From: Glaciecola sp048820975
Lineage (GTDB): Bacteria > Pseudomonadota > Gammaproteobacteria > Enterobacterales > Alteromonadaceae
Length of the DNA: 64,000 bases
NCBI RefSeq assembly: GCF_048820975.1
Contig: NZ_JBMEUF010000001.1
Coordinates: 1,054,001 to 1,118,000, forward strand
Reading direction: 5' to 3'
A model generated the notes under the pieces. It ran no database searches, was not told the DNA's origin, and saw nothing but the letters and a program-made list of their open reading frames with translations. Shown piece by piece: positions 1 through 9,041 of the stretch; within the stretch, counting starts at the first letter, position 1; each line of letters starts with the position of its first letter. The position numbers and the translations under genes are program-made.

Positions 1-226
1 TGGACTGCATTGACATTGATTCAGAAAATTGTGCGAATTCATTTGCTTGTGCAAATAAATCATCTACTTGTTGTTTTACTTCGTCGCTGCCCGTTTGTAC
101 AAACTCAGCTTCAATAGTAACTGGGGCAACTCTTTCTTTAGCCACAGCATCTTGCGAAGAAAAAGGCTTATTACCCGAACTATGATCAGTAAATATTGAT
201 TGATTCAGAGGCGATATGCTTGTCAT
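1..226 (-). CDS. Unknown protein, N-terminal part only
   Basis: An open frame on the minus strand starts at the ATG whose complement lies at 224-226 and runs off the left edge of the window, giving the first 75 residues. The visible part begins MTSISPLNQSIFTDHSSGNK and is polar, rich in Gln, Ser, Glu and Ala, with no signal peptide, membrane segment or motif that I recognise. It is divided from tsaB by only about 46 bases and points the same way, so it lies upstream of tsaB and could be cotranscribed with it. No function is proposed. Confidence 0.5.
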   Translation of the reverse strand, partial: MTSISPLNQSIFTDHSSGNKPFSSQDAVAKERVAPVTIEAEFVQTGSDEVKQQVDDLFAQANEFAQFSESMSMQS

Positions 227-272
227 ATTTTAATTTGCACCTTATAAATCTAATATACAACACCGTGCTTAA

Positions 273-959
273 CTACATTTTATGCGGAAGCTTTTTCCAC
301 GTAACGGTATCCCTTAAATAGACCGGCTTTATGTCTTCGACTTTCACGCCAAGGTCATTTTTTATTGCATCTTTTGCTAATGATAACATGTACAAAGCAT
401 TCGGGTATAACACCCTGACTTCATGTTGCTCTTTTAAATACGAAAAATGCTCAAGATATGCATCCATACCCGTTCCTGTTACCGCATCAACTGACTCATC
501 TTTAATGTGGTCTTGTACTTCGTTAGGTGGGCATACTAATTCAGGTAATTGCGGCGTAGCTAAACCATTTACTATTGTAAAGAAGCCGCAATAAACTTCT
601 TTCATGCGCGCATCAATCAGGCTTAAGATCTTGTTGCTGCCATATTTTTCAAATGCTTCTTGCGCCATCGCGGCAAGCGTAGATATTTCTACCACGGGCA
701 CATTGGCACCTAGCGCTAGTCCTTGCACGGTACTGGTTGCTATTCTTACTCCGGTAAAACTTCCAGGGCCGCGTCCGTATGCGATAGCATCAATATTGCT
801 CATTGCTAGCCCGTGCTTTGACAATAATGTGTCAATCATGGGCAAAATTTGTTGGCTTTGTTGCTGAGGGCATACCTCAAACAAACTATCTGTTTCTGTA
901 CCATGCAATAATGCTACGCTGCAGGCTTCAGTGGCGGTATCAATTGCCAATAAATTCAT
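273..959 (-). CDS. tsaB: tRNA threonylcarbamoyladenosine biosynthesis protein TsaB
   Basis: TsaB is the ASKHA-fold partner of TsaD (with TsaE) that transfers the threonylcarbamoyl group to A37 of ANN-decoding tRNAs in the cytoplasm. The 228-residue length is normal for the proteobacterial family. The N-terminus LLAIDTATEACSVAL is the phosphate-1-like strand of the fold, and GRGPGSFTGVRIA near residues 63-75 is the hallmark TsaB segment. The start at 959 gives the usual family N-terminus. It lies just downstream of a YoaA-type helicase gene in the same orientation (25-base gap); I recall tsaB (yeaZ) beside yoaA in E. coli as well, so an operon is likely. Confidence 0.95.
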   Translation of the reverse strand: MNLLAIDTATEACSVALLHGTETDSLFEVCPQQQSQQILPMIDTLLSKHGLAMSNIDAIAYGRGPGSFTGVRIATSTVQGLALGANVPVVEISTLAAMAQEAFEKYGSNKILSLIDARMKEVYCGFFTIVNGLATPQLPELVCPPNEVQDHIKDESVDAVTGTGMDAYLEHFSYLKEQHEVRVLYPNALYMLSLAKDAIKNDLGVKVEDIKPVYLRDTVTWKKLPHKM

Positions 960-984
960 TCATATATCCTATGTACACTGTTAT

Positions 985-2898
985 CTACTGAATAGACTTT
1001 AAAAAATCTTGTACTTTACTCAAGCTTCTCGTTTTCTTCATGTTTGGCAAACTATTTATAAACGTACTGCCGTAGGGTTTAGTCACTAACCTGTTATCGC
1101 AAATAACCAGTACGCCTCGGTCACCCACATCTCGAATTAACCGTCCTGCCCCTTGTTTTAAAGCAATAACGGCTTGTGGCACTTGAATATCAAAAAATGG
1201 CATACCACCCTGTTTCCTACAGTCATCTAAGCGGGCTTTAAATAAAGGGTCATCGGGTGAAGCAAAGGGTAGTTTGTCAATCATAACGCATAGCAAGTCA
1301 TCCCCTTTTACATCAACGCCTTCCCAAAATGCGCCTGTGGCAAACAAAACACTGCTCGCATCTTCAAGGTAGTCATGCAAAATAGCTGACTTTGCTCGCT
1401 CCCCTTGCACCAGTATTTTATTATCAATTTCATCAGCCACTATTTCTGCAACTTCTTTCATCATTCTGTGGCTCGTAAAAAGTATAAAACAACGGCCCTT
1501 AGCCGCTTCCACCAAGGTAATAGCTGTTTCTGCCAGAGCTTGTTTCATTTGCTTGCTACTTGGCTCTGGCAAGTACCTAGGTACGCACAACATGGCTTGA
1601 GCTTGATAATCAAACGGGCTATCCAAACACAGTGTTGTTGCCGAATGCAAGCCCATAAGCTTCTGAAAATGTTCAAAGTTTTCATCTATTGCCAATGTTG
1701 CTGATGTAAATATCCAGCTAGCATCGCGCTCATCCATTACTTTTTGAAATTGCTTGGCAATACTCAGAGGCGTTAAGTGCAACACCACATGATACTTGCT
1801 AGTTTCATACCACAAGCTTACATCTTTATGTTTTTCTTGTAAAAATAGAGATAAGCCTTGTGCATTCTGGCCAATTTTTTCAAGTAAGCTGTCAACGTCG
1901 GTGTCACGTTGAGCATTAGCCTCACCCACAGCTAGCAGTAAATTCAGTTGTTCACTGAGTATATTCATTTGTGCCAAAATACTGGGGCGCTTAATAGCAT
2001 CTTGCCAATTTCCCCGTTCAGGATCCGCGGGAAACTGCATTCGAAGATCAGACAAACTATAGATGCATTTATCAGCAAATTCAGATAGTTGGCTGGCGTC
2101 TTTTAATGATACTTTTTGTAATTTCCCTAGGTCTTTGAGTTGATCACTTAACTGGCGTGTTGAAAAGGTGTCGCCGAAATATTCACTGGCTATATCAGGA
2201 ATTAAATGCGCTTCATCAAATATAATACTTTGCGCGCTAGGTATTAATTCGCCAAAGCCTTGTTCTTTTAATGCCAAATCAGCAAAAAACAAGTGATGGT
2301 TTACCACTAAGACATCTGCGGCTAATGCTTTTTTGCGTGCTTTGACTAAATGGCATTCTTCAAAATATGAGCAATCTTTGCCTAAGCAGTTGTCAATTGT
2401 AGAGGTTACTAGTGGCAGAACTTTGGCATCCTCTTTTAGCTGTTTCAGCTCACTCATATCGCCGGTTTTCGTTCCGCTAGCCCATTTAAGCACCACTCTA
2501 AATTCTTGCAGCGTTTCCGCTTCTAGCCCCCTATTGGAGACCTCATTTAATTTAACGCGATGAATACACAAATAATTGCTTCGCCCCTTTAATAAAGCGG
2601 CGTCTTTTCCTTTTGCAATAAGGTCACGTACTAAAGGTAAATCACGTTTAAATAATTGTTCTTGTAAATTTTTAGTCCCCGTTGAAATAATCACTTTTTG
2701 TTCAGTTTGTAAAGCAGGTACTAAGTAAGCAAAGGTTTTACCGGTTCCGGTTCCCGCTTCAGCAATTAACGCACTGTTGTTGCGCATGCTTTTTTCAATA
2801 GCGAGTGATAAGTCAAGCTGTTGCTCACGAACTTTATATCCGCTTAAAACAGTGCTTAGTGGGCCTGTATCTGAAAAAAAGGTTTTTACATCATTCAT
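985..2898 (-). CDS. yoaA: ATP-dependent DNA helicase, DinG/YoaA (XPD-like) family
   Basis: This is a 637-residue superfamily 2 iron-sulfur helicase related to YoaA and DinG, enzymes that unwind DNA 5' to 3' and help tolerate replication damage. Walker A AEAGTGTGKT lies near residues 46-55 and the DEAH box near 228-231. Four cysteines at about 111, 171, 176 and 182 match the 4Fe-4S domain of the XPD-like group. C-terminal helicase motifs follow, including GAFWEGVDVKG and QGAGRLIRD. The length fits YoaA better than the longer DinG, and the neighbouring tsaB supports that choice. I saw no clear SOS box directly upstream. Confidence 0.9.
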   Translation of the reverse strand: MNDVKTFFSDTGPLSTVLSGYKVREQQLDLSLAIEKSMRNNSALIAEAGTGTGKTFAYLVPALQTEQKVIISTGTKNLQEQLFKRDLPLVRDLIAKGKDAALLKGRSNYLCIHRVKLNEVSNRGLEAETLQEFRVVLKWASGTKTGDMSELKQLKEDAKVLPLVTSTIDNCLGKDCSYFEECHLVKARKKALAADVLVVNHHLFFADLALKEQGFGELIPSAQSIIFDEAHLIPDIASEYFGDTFSTRQLSDQLKDLGKLQKVSLKDASQLSEFADKCIYSLSDLRMQFPADPERGNWQDAIKRPSILAQMNILSEQLNLLLAVGEANAQRDTDVDSLLEKIGQNAQGLSLFLQEKHKDVSLWYETSKYHVVLHLTPLSIAKQFQKVMDERDASWIFTSATLAIDENFEHFQKLMGLHSATTLCLDSPFDYQAQAMLCVPRYLPEPSSKQMKQALAETAITLVEAAKGRCFILFTSHRMMKEVAEIVADEIDNKILVQGERAKSAILHDYLEDASSVLFATGAFWEGVDVKGDDLLCVMIDKLPFASPDDPLFKARLDDCRKQGGMPFFDIQVPQAVIALKQGAGRLIRDVGDRGVLVICDNRLVTKPYGSTFINSLPNMKKTRSLSKVQDFLKSIQ

Positions 2899-2925
2899 AA
2901 AAATTGCGCTTGGATACTCTCAATA

Positions 2926-2958
2926 AAAAGACCGGTTAGCAGAGTTTGCTACCGGCCT
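2926..2958 (-). terminator. Rho-independent terminator after the ABC exporter genes
   Basis: Read on the minus strand, GCCGGTAGCA pairs with TGCTAACCGGT across a short AACTC loop (one bulged base) and is followed by CTTTTTATT. It lies about 70 bases beyond the stop of the ABC permease gene and before the YoaA-type helicase gene, so it should end the ABC transcript. Confidence 0.75.
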
Positions 2959-3027
2959 GAATAACTAAAATATAAACTACTATTAATTTACATTTACTTA
3001 GGCTTCACTAAGCCCTTTTGCATACTA

Positions 3028-4245
3028 TTATCTGAAAAGTACTTTTTCTTGGTTAAACCAGTACACGCAAAATGACAGCAATAAGCCTGCAAGTAGCACT
3101 GTTGAACCGAAGATAGCCACTAACTGCACATAGTCCATAGTCCCTTTTACTAGCTCTTTAATCGCTAATGCAACATTAGTTAAGGGGATCCATGGCCAAA
3201 TGCCTTTAAGCTCAATACCAGGAACTAAGGCAATAATAACAGGAATAAAGCTGAAAATAACTAAGGGGCTCATGTAACCCTGTGCTTCTTTAAATGAACG
3301 AGCGTAAATAGACATCGCCAGTAAAATGGAAGCAAAAATAGCCACCACAGGCACCAACATCAAAAAGATAAGTACAAAGTCTATCCAGTCTATTGATGCC
3401 ATAAATTCACTTAAAAAAGTAAGTCCTTTACCTTCTGGAACAAATTGAAGGGCAACAAGCCCCCACAGTGCAATACTAAATACCGTTATCATAGCGGTGA
3501 GTACACCTGCAGTGCCAATTGTAGCAAACTTAGCCAGAACAATACTACGGCGGTTAACCGGTGATAATAATAAGGTTTCCAAAGTGCCACGCTCTTTTTC
3601 ACCGGCTCCAATATCTGCAGCAGGCAACATAGCGCCCTGTAAGCAAAGCAAAAACATGATGTAGGGGATCATTCCGCCTAATACAGAACCCGCTTGTTCG
3701 CGTTCGTCAGCTACGTTGACCTTTTCAACCAATATTGGATTAATTAAGGCCTCTTGCATGGTTTCATTAACCCCTAAAGAATCAAATGCCGCTCGCTGAT
3801 TAGCATCTTCAATAATATCGGTTACTTCTACTAAGCGAGAACGCGCCTTATTCACCTTCGCGTCATTTAGTACTAAATTAAGCGTAATCTGCCCCGATGC
3901 AAGTACATCGTTTCCATAGTTACTTGGAATTTGTAGAACAAAGTCAACTTTTCCGTCTTTAATAGCGGTTTTAGCTACTTGTTCGTCACCTAGGTCGCCT
4001 TCAAGGGTTTTAAGTTCAAAGGTTTCAATCTCTTTTAGTTTGAGCATTAAATCGGGAGCATGTTCTTGGCCAGAAACAGCGTAAGTGAGTACTTTAGATT
4101 GTGCATCTGACTCTACTTCAGCCATAAAATATATTAAACCACCAAATATCAGTGGAAATACAACAATGGGCAAGGCCACTACAAAAAACAAAGTTTTTCG
4201 ATCGCGTAATAGCTCTATAATTTCCTTTTTATAAATTAGCCACAT
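3028..4245 (-). CDS. ABC-2 type permease, NatB-like exporter subunit
   Basis: This membrane protein of about 405 residues is the permease half of an ABC exporter resembling the NatAB sodium-extrusion pump; the substrate cannot be read from sequence. It has one N-terminal membrane helix (near LFFVVALPIVVFPLIFGGL), a long extracytoplasmic loop of about 150 residues, and five or so helices in the C-terminal half, the ABC2_membrane_3 layout. GAGEKERGTLETLLLSPVNR, between the second and third helices, is the conserved coupling loop. I prefer the ATG at 4245 (MWLIYKKEI), about 11 bases after an AGGAG; a GTG at 4257 and an ATG at 4254 are also in frame but sit on the ribosome-binding site. It overlaps or abuts the end of the ATPase gene. 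Confidence 0.88.
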   Translation of the reverse strand: MWLIYKKEIIELLRDRKTLFFVVALPIVVFPLIFGGLIYFMAEVESDAQSKVLTYAVSGQEHAPDLMLKLKEIETFELKTLEGDLGDEQVAKTAIKDGKVDFVLQIPSNYGNDVLASGQITLNLVLNDAKVNKARSRLVEVTDIIEDANQRAAFDSLGVNETMQEALINPILVEKVNVADEREQAGSVLGGMIPYIMFLLCLQGAMLPAADIGAGEKERGTLETLLLSPVNRRSIVLAKFATIGTAGVLTAMITVFSIALWGLVALQFVPEGKGLTFLSEFMASIDWIDFVLIFLMLVPVVAIFASILLAMSIYARSFKEAQGYMSPLVIFSFIPVIIALVPGIELKGIWPWIPLTNVALAIKELVKGTMDYVQLVAIFGSTVLLAGLLLSFCVYWFNQEKVLFR

Positions 4246-4246
4246 T

Positions 4247-5029
4247 TTATACATCACTCCTGTGTAAGGTTCTCATGAAAGCTTCGTGTAAGTTATTTGG
4301 TGATAAAGCAGTAAATGCGGCAAGGTCACCGTCAAACGATGTAAGGCCGTAATCTATTACCGTAATATGATCACATAACTCACTCACCTCATCTAAGTGA
4401 TGCGTAGAAAATATAACTGGCGTGCCTTTGCTTTTTAAATCTTTTATAAAATCAATTACCGTTTTAGCTGACATAATATCTAGACCAGTGGTGGGCTCAT
4501 CTAAAATAACCACTTCAGGACTATGCACAACCGCCCTCGCTATCGACGTTTTTTGTTTCATGCCGGTAGAGAAGTTTTCACTGCGGCGGTCTAAAAATGA
4601 GTGCATATCGAGTTGCTCAGCTATTTCATCAATTTTAGCTGAAATAGCCGCTTCGCTCATGCCATTTAAGCGGCCAAAATACTGAATATTTTCGCGCCCG
4701 GTTAAGCGGCCGTACAAGCCCGTTGAACCTGACAAAAAACCAATTTTTTTACGCGCTAGCACGGGTGTTTTTAGCACATCTACATCGTCAATTAAAATGC
4801 TTCCGCTGTCAGGCGTGAGTGCGGTTGATAACATACGTAAAGTTGTGGTTTTACCGGCTCCATTGGGGCCAAGTAAACCTAGAACTTGTCCTTTATCACA
4901 TTTTAGGCTTACGTCTTTCACCGAATGAAAAAAACGCCCCGTTAAACGCGGGTCTTTTTTGTCTTGCTCACTTAATTTTTTCGGATTTTCAACTTTGAAT
5001 TTTTTCGAAAGTTGCTGAATCTTAATCAT
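4247..5029 (-). CDS. ABC transporter ATP-binding protein, NatA-like
   Basis: This 260-residue ATPase drives the adjoining permease. Walker A GLLGPNGAGKTT is near residues 51-62, the signature is a variant, FSTGMKQK, and Walker B VVILDEPTTGLD follows, with the switch histidine in FSTHHLDEV. The insertion ahead of the Walker A, with a Lys-rich segment near residues 15-30, matches NatA-type ATPases encoded beside ABC-2 permeases. The two genes form one translationally coupled minus-strand unit ending at the terminator near 2940. The substrate is unknown: sodium, a lipid or a small molecule are all possible. Confidence 0.92.
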   Translation of the reverse strand: MIKIQQLSKKFKVENPKKLSEQDKKDPRLTGRFFHSVKDVSLKCDKGQVLGLLGPNGAGKTTTLRMLSTALTPDSGSILIDDVDVLKTPVLARKKIGFLSGSTGLYGRLTGRENIQYFGRLNGMSEAAISAKIDEIAEQLDMHSFLDRRSENFSTGMKQKTSIARAVVHSPEVVILDEPTTGLDIMSAKTVIDFIKDLKSKGTPVIFSTHHLDEVSELCDHITVIDYGLTSFDGDLAAFTALSPNNLHEAFMRTLHRSDV

Positions 5030-5267
5030 ATTTATTATCCCTAATCGTTTTTCTTAGTTTATGCTAATAAAATAAGAAATAACAAGTGAATTACCGCATT
5101 TCCAACAACAGATATGTTTCTAATTGTTACTAAAAGCAGTGTTTTTCGTATTACTGCATTGAAAGAGTATGTAAAATTGCCTACAAACGTTTTTATTGTA
5201 ATACTACTTCGCGTTGCATGTTCATATGTACGCTAAAAAACGAACTAAAATAACAAGAGAGTCCTAC

Positions 5268-5990
5268 GTGCCAAATAACAACAATGAGCCAAGCTTAAGC
5301 AATCCGATAAGCGCAATTACCGAAACATTTTTTAATCCACGTACGGTTTTTAACACACTTGCAGTTAAAAACAACTGGTCATGGGTGCCTTTCTTCTTAT
5401 TAGCATTTGTATTATTTTTTCCGCCATATTTGTACTATAGCGTGGTTGATTTTGACTGGTTTAGCCAATTAAGCGCAGATGCGCTGTTAGGTGATGTTAG
5501 CCCAGCCGAACGCCAAATGTATATGGACGCCGCGAACGTGTCACTAATACGGTTGAGTCAAGCGCTAACGAATTCACTAATAGCTCCTATCATTGTATTT
5601 GCAGTGCTTGCGCTTTATTACAATTTCATAACTCGAAATGATGAAAAAAGTGTTCAAGGGTTTTCTGATTGGTATGGGGCAATGTGGTGGATGGCCCTAC
5701 CTGGCTTATTAAACGCACTAGTGGCAATAATATTAATCAGTTTCCAAAGCGAAAATGCACAAATTCATGACAACATCATGGTGCCCTTTTCACTTGCTTA
5801 TATAGCCAATACAACAATAGCATCACCTATGCATTCTTTGTTTACGGCTATTCGTTTAGATGTGTTTTGGTCAATCTATTTAGGCTTTATTTGCGTTCGC
5901 TCGTGGACTAACTTCAGCGTTGCAAAAGCCCTAACAACCGTTATAGCGCCTTATTTACTGCTTTTAATTGTATTAATATTTAGTGCTTAA
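5268..5990 (+). CDS. Yip1-family integral membrane protein
   Basis: This is a small polytopic inner-membrane protein of the YIP1 family, whose bacterial members have no settled function. After a polar N-terminus it has the family opening (NPISAITETFFNPRTVFNTL) and then about five hydrophobic helices, for example SWVPFFLLAFVLFFPPYLYY and LLLLIVLIFSA at the end. The reading frame stays open upstream to an ATG at 5214, but that start lacks a ribosome-binding site and adds an atypical basic leader; GTG at 5268 with an AAGAGAG just upstream gives the usual family start. It is divergent from the ABC exporter genes and appears monocistronic. Confidence 0.8.
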   Translation: MPNNNNEPSLSNPISAITETFFNPRTVFNTLAVKNNWSWVPFFLLAFVLFFPPYLYYSVVDFDWFSQLSADALLGDVSPAERQMYMDAANVSLIRLSQALTNSLIAPIIVFAVLALYYNFITRNDEKSVQGFSDWYGAMWWMALPGLLNALVAIILISFQSENAQIHDNIMVPFSLAYIANTTIASPMHSLFTAIRLDVFWSIYLGFICVRSWTNFSVAKALTTVIAPYLLLLIVLIFSA

Positions 5991-6133
5991 CATTTAATGC
6001 TAAGAAGGTTTGATGCCTTCTACGGCTATTTTGAGTGTATTAGCAGTCAACTCTTTATAGTATTACTTACTAATAAGATGTAATTAAACACTAGCATCAT
6101 CAACAAGTATTAAACTGAATTATTAATAACAGG

Positions 6134-7003
6134 CTAGCGGCGCGGCATGAAGTAGTCTTGATTTGCGTAAAATGCCTCATCTTGAGTAAAAGTAGACCAC
6201 GTGGGAATGCCTAACAAAGGCAGCGGCATCCAAGGTTTAGGTAAGTAAACGTCTTTATCTTGCTTTAGCCCGTTCAAGCAAAGTTCATCAAGCAATGAAC
6301 TTGCTTGACCAGCCCATAGAGAATGTTGCAAATTGCAAATATCTTGGTTTGAGAAATCAGGTAAACAAATAACCTTTACTTTAGCCGTTAAGCCAATAAA
6401 AGGCTTAAGTAACATTTCCCAAAGAGCATGGCCCACAATAATAGGGACAATGTTGTTGTGCCATTGATGCTTTCTATTGATGAATACAGCTTGCCAGTTG
6501 TGCGCTTTTATTTCATGTGCGAGTTTTGCTTCATTGGTAAATATAATTAAGCCGCACTCATCAAAATGCGTAATACGGTCTCGAACGGGGCTGCGCATTT
6601 TTAAACCATATTGTTCAATTTGCTGATTATGCACTTCACTAAAGTAGCGTTTGGTTTTAGGCAATTGAAGCCAAATAAGGCCATTAAAGAAATCATGCCA
6701 GTTATTTCTTGTGGGAATTTTCCCTTTTTTATAAATAATTTCTTCGTAGTATAAGGCATTATTTTCAAACTGGCTTTGTGAAATAAATTGACACTTGTTA
6801 GCGTGTTCATTGCGGCTTTTTTGCACTAATGTATTAAGTAGTTTTTCACCCAACTCATACGTATGCCAATTACCTCCCAAGCAACTTTCTAAATAAATAC
6901 TAAGTTTATCAAAGGGTTTTTCACGACAAAGTGTTTTTAGTAATGATAAGGTATTGGCTAGTTCGCCATGACTTTCATCACGAAGTGGATGACTTATACT
7001 CAT
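6134..7003 (-). CDS. DUF3025 family protein
   Basis: This is a cytoplasmic protein of 289 residues without signal peptide or membrane helices. The central segment NNWHDFFNGLIWLQLPKTK, followed by RDRITHFDECGLIIF, is the signature of the DUF3025 family, which is common in beta- and gammaproteobacteria and has no known activity. Trp, His and Asp residues in that core are conserved in the family and could form an active site, but that is only inference. It is transcribed away from the M28 peptidase gene, with divergent starts only about 50 bases apart, so the two share a compact promoter region. Confidence 0.82.
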   Translation of the reverse strand: MSISHPLRDESHGELANTLSLLKTLCREKPFDKLSIYLESCLGGNWHTYELGEKLLNTLVQKSRNEHANKCQFISQSQFENNALYYEEIIYKKGKIPTRNNWHDFFNGLIWLQLPKTKRYFSEVHNQQIEQYGLKMRSPVRDRITHFDECGLIIFTNEAKLAHEIKAHNWQAVFINRKHQWHNNIVPIIVGHALWEMLLKPFIGLTAKVKVICLPDFSNQDICNLQHSLWAGQASSLLDELCLNGLKQDKDVYLPKPWMPLPLLGIPTWSTFTQDEAFYANQDYFMPRR

Positions 7004-7056
7004 ATTTAGGATTATTATCTATAAAGATTTTCTATTACTACAATTAGGACATTATA

Positions 7057-8742
7057 ATGAATAACAAACTAATTCCCAAGCCTAGTAGCAGCACCAAAAA
7101 GCTGACTACTTTGCTTTCAATAGGCCTAAGCACTGCGCTACTTACTGCATGCACGGAACCCAAACAAGACGAAACGTTAAGCTTGGCAGAGCCTGACAAC
7201 ATGGAGCAGGTATACCAAAGTATCTCTAACGAAGAAATTACTCAGCATATAAAAGTCATCGCCTCTGATGAGTTTGAAGGCCGAGCGCCCGCAACGAAAG
7301 GCGAAGAAAAGACCTTGGCGTACTTAAGCAACGAGCTATCTAAAACCGGTTTTCAACCAGGTAATAACGGCAGTTATTTACAGCAAGTAGATTTAATGCA
7401 GATTACCGCAAATCCAGAAATGACATTATCGCTAGGCTCGCAAACCCTGACGTATAAAGAAGACATGGTGGCTAGCTCTAAGCGAGAAGTTGATAAAATT
7501 GATGTCAATGAATCTGAAATCGTTTTCTTAGGATACGGTGTTAATGCACCCGAGTATCAATGGGATGACTACAGCATGGCTGACGTAAAAGGAAAAACCG
7601 TAATTGTGTTAGTAAACGACCCAGGTTTTGCATCTCCAGATTCAGACAAGTTTGAAGGTAGCACTATGACCTATTATGGCCGTTGGAGTTACAAGTACGA
7701 AGAGGCTAGCCGCCAAGGTGCGCAAGCCGTATTTATTGTGCATGAAACGGCTCCTGCATCCTATGGATGGTCGGTTGTGGCTAATAGCTGGAGCGGTGCG
7801 CAGTATGGTTTAGTATCAGCAGATAAAGGCCAAAGCAGAGTCGCGGTAGAAGGCTGGATTTCGTACGAAGCAGCAAATGTATTATTCGCTGAAGCAGGCC
7901 TAGATTTTGAAGAAGAGAAAGGCAAAGCGCAAGCAGGCCCTTACGCAAAATCTCTTAATTTAAATGCATCTATTAGCGTTGAAAACACCATAGAGAAATC
8001 TAAGAGTTATAACGTGTTCGCCACCTTACCTGGTGAAACCAAGCCTGATGAACATATTATTTATACCGCCCATTGGGACCACCTAGGCATGGATACGACT
8101 AAAAAAGATGATCAAATATACAATGGCGCGCATGACAACGCTACCGGGACTGCTGCAATTTTAGCTATGGCTCGCGCATTTTCAGATTTAAACAAGGGCT
8201 TGAACCGATCCATTAGTCTTTTAATTGTTACCGCAGAAGAACAAGGTTTATTGGGTTCTAAATACTATGCTGCAAACCCTATTATTGCGCTTGATAAAAC
8301 CGTTGCAAACATCAACATGGATGCAATGAACATTTTAGGTAGAACGAAAGATGTTTCAGTGGTTGGAATGGGTAAATCAGAATTAGAACTATACCTACAA
8401 AAAGCTGCCGACAAGCAAGGCCGGACCTTAAGTCAAGAATCTAGACCAGAAGCCGGTTCATACTACCGTTCAGATCATTTTAGTTTTGCTCAATTAGGTG
8501 TGCCCGCTTTATATGCAAAAGGCGGCTCTGAACCTGTTAATGAAGAAACCGCGAAGTATCGCAAGCGAATGAACGTTATACAGCGAGGATGCTACCACCA
8601 AGTATGTGACCAGTTCAGAGATACGTGGGATGTGAGTGGAATAACTGAAGATACACAGCTGTTATTTGATGTAGGTTATCAAATTGCAAGTTCTAGCGAA
8701 TGGCCTAAATGGAATGAAACAAGTGAGTTTCAGCGCCCTTAA
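7057..8742 (+). CDS. M28-family zinc aminopeptidase lipoprotein
   Basis: This is a secreted M28 peptidase of 561 residues, expected to remove N-terminal residues from peptides at the cell envelope. The N-terminus has a signal sequence ending in the lipobox LLTAC (Cys about 32), so it is a lipoprotein. Residues about 130-290 look like the PA-domain insert typical of these enzymes. The zinc site is visible in order: HWDHLGMD, HDNATGTAAILA, AEEQGLLGS, NMDAMNILG and SDHFSF, providing the His, Asp, Glu, Asp and His ligands. It is monocistronic, with its own terminator downstream. Confidence 0.93.
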   Translation: MNNKLIPKPSSSTKKLTTLLSIGLSTALLTACTEPKQDETLSLAEPDNMEQVYQSISNEEITQHIKVIASDEFEGRAPATKGEEKTLAYLSNELSKTGFQPGNNGSYLQQVDLMQITANPEMTLSLGSQTLTYKEDMVASSKREVDKIDVNESEIVFLGYGVNAPEYQWDDYSMADVKGKTVIVLVNDPGFASPDSDKFEGSTMTYYGRWSYKYEEASRQGAQAVFIVHETAPASYGWSVVANSWSGAQYGLVSADKGQSRVAVEGWISYEAANVLFAEAGLDFEEEKGKAQAGPYAKSLNLNASISVENTIEKSKSYNVFATLPGETKPDEHIIYTAHWDHLGMDTTKKDDQIYNGAHDNATGTAAILAMARAFSDLNKGLNRSISLLIVTAEEQGLLGSKYYAANPIIALDKTVANINMDAMNILGRTKDVSVVGMGKSELELYLQKAADKQGRTLSQESRPEAGSYYRSDHFSFAQLGVPALYAKGGSEPVNEETAKYRKRMNVIQRGCYHQVCDQFRDTWDVSGITEDTQLLFDVGYQIASSSEWPKWNETSEFQRP

Positions 8743-8782
8743 GTATTTTGTTGATAGCAATCTACTTAGCCCTTTGTTTTTT

Positions 8783-8812
8783 AACCTGCAATCCAATGAT
8801 TGCAGGTTTTTT
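8783..8812 (+). terminator. Rho-independent terminator of the M28 peptidase gene
   Basis: AACCTGCAAT and ATTGCAGGTT form a perfect 10-pair stem around CCAATG, followed by TTTTTC, about 40 bases beyond the peptidase stop codon. The rest of the spacer up to asnB at 9042 holds nothing else that I can name. Confidence 0.85.
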
Positions 8813-9041
8813 CAACAGCTACCCGCCTATACCTTTTACTACACCAATATAAATGCGTAAAAGCCAAATAAACACTTGCAATTTTTCTCTATCATGGCAC
8901 ATTCTTAAGTGTAGAAAGTAACATCAATAAAAATAAAATAATAATCAAGCTACAAGGCTACAGCCTAGTCCCTGAATAGAACCTTTCTCGACAGAAAACC
9001 TGAAACTCTTCTTTGAATGAACAACAGAGGCAAGCCTTTTT

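Noticed and set aside
6003..6021. Hairpin AGAAGG/CCTTCT after the Yip1-family gene as a terminator
   Set aside because: The stem has only six pairs with a 7-base loop and no T run follows.
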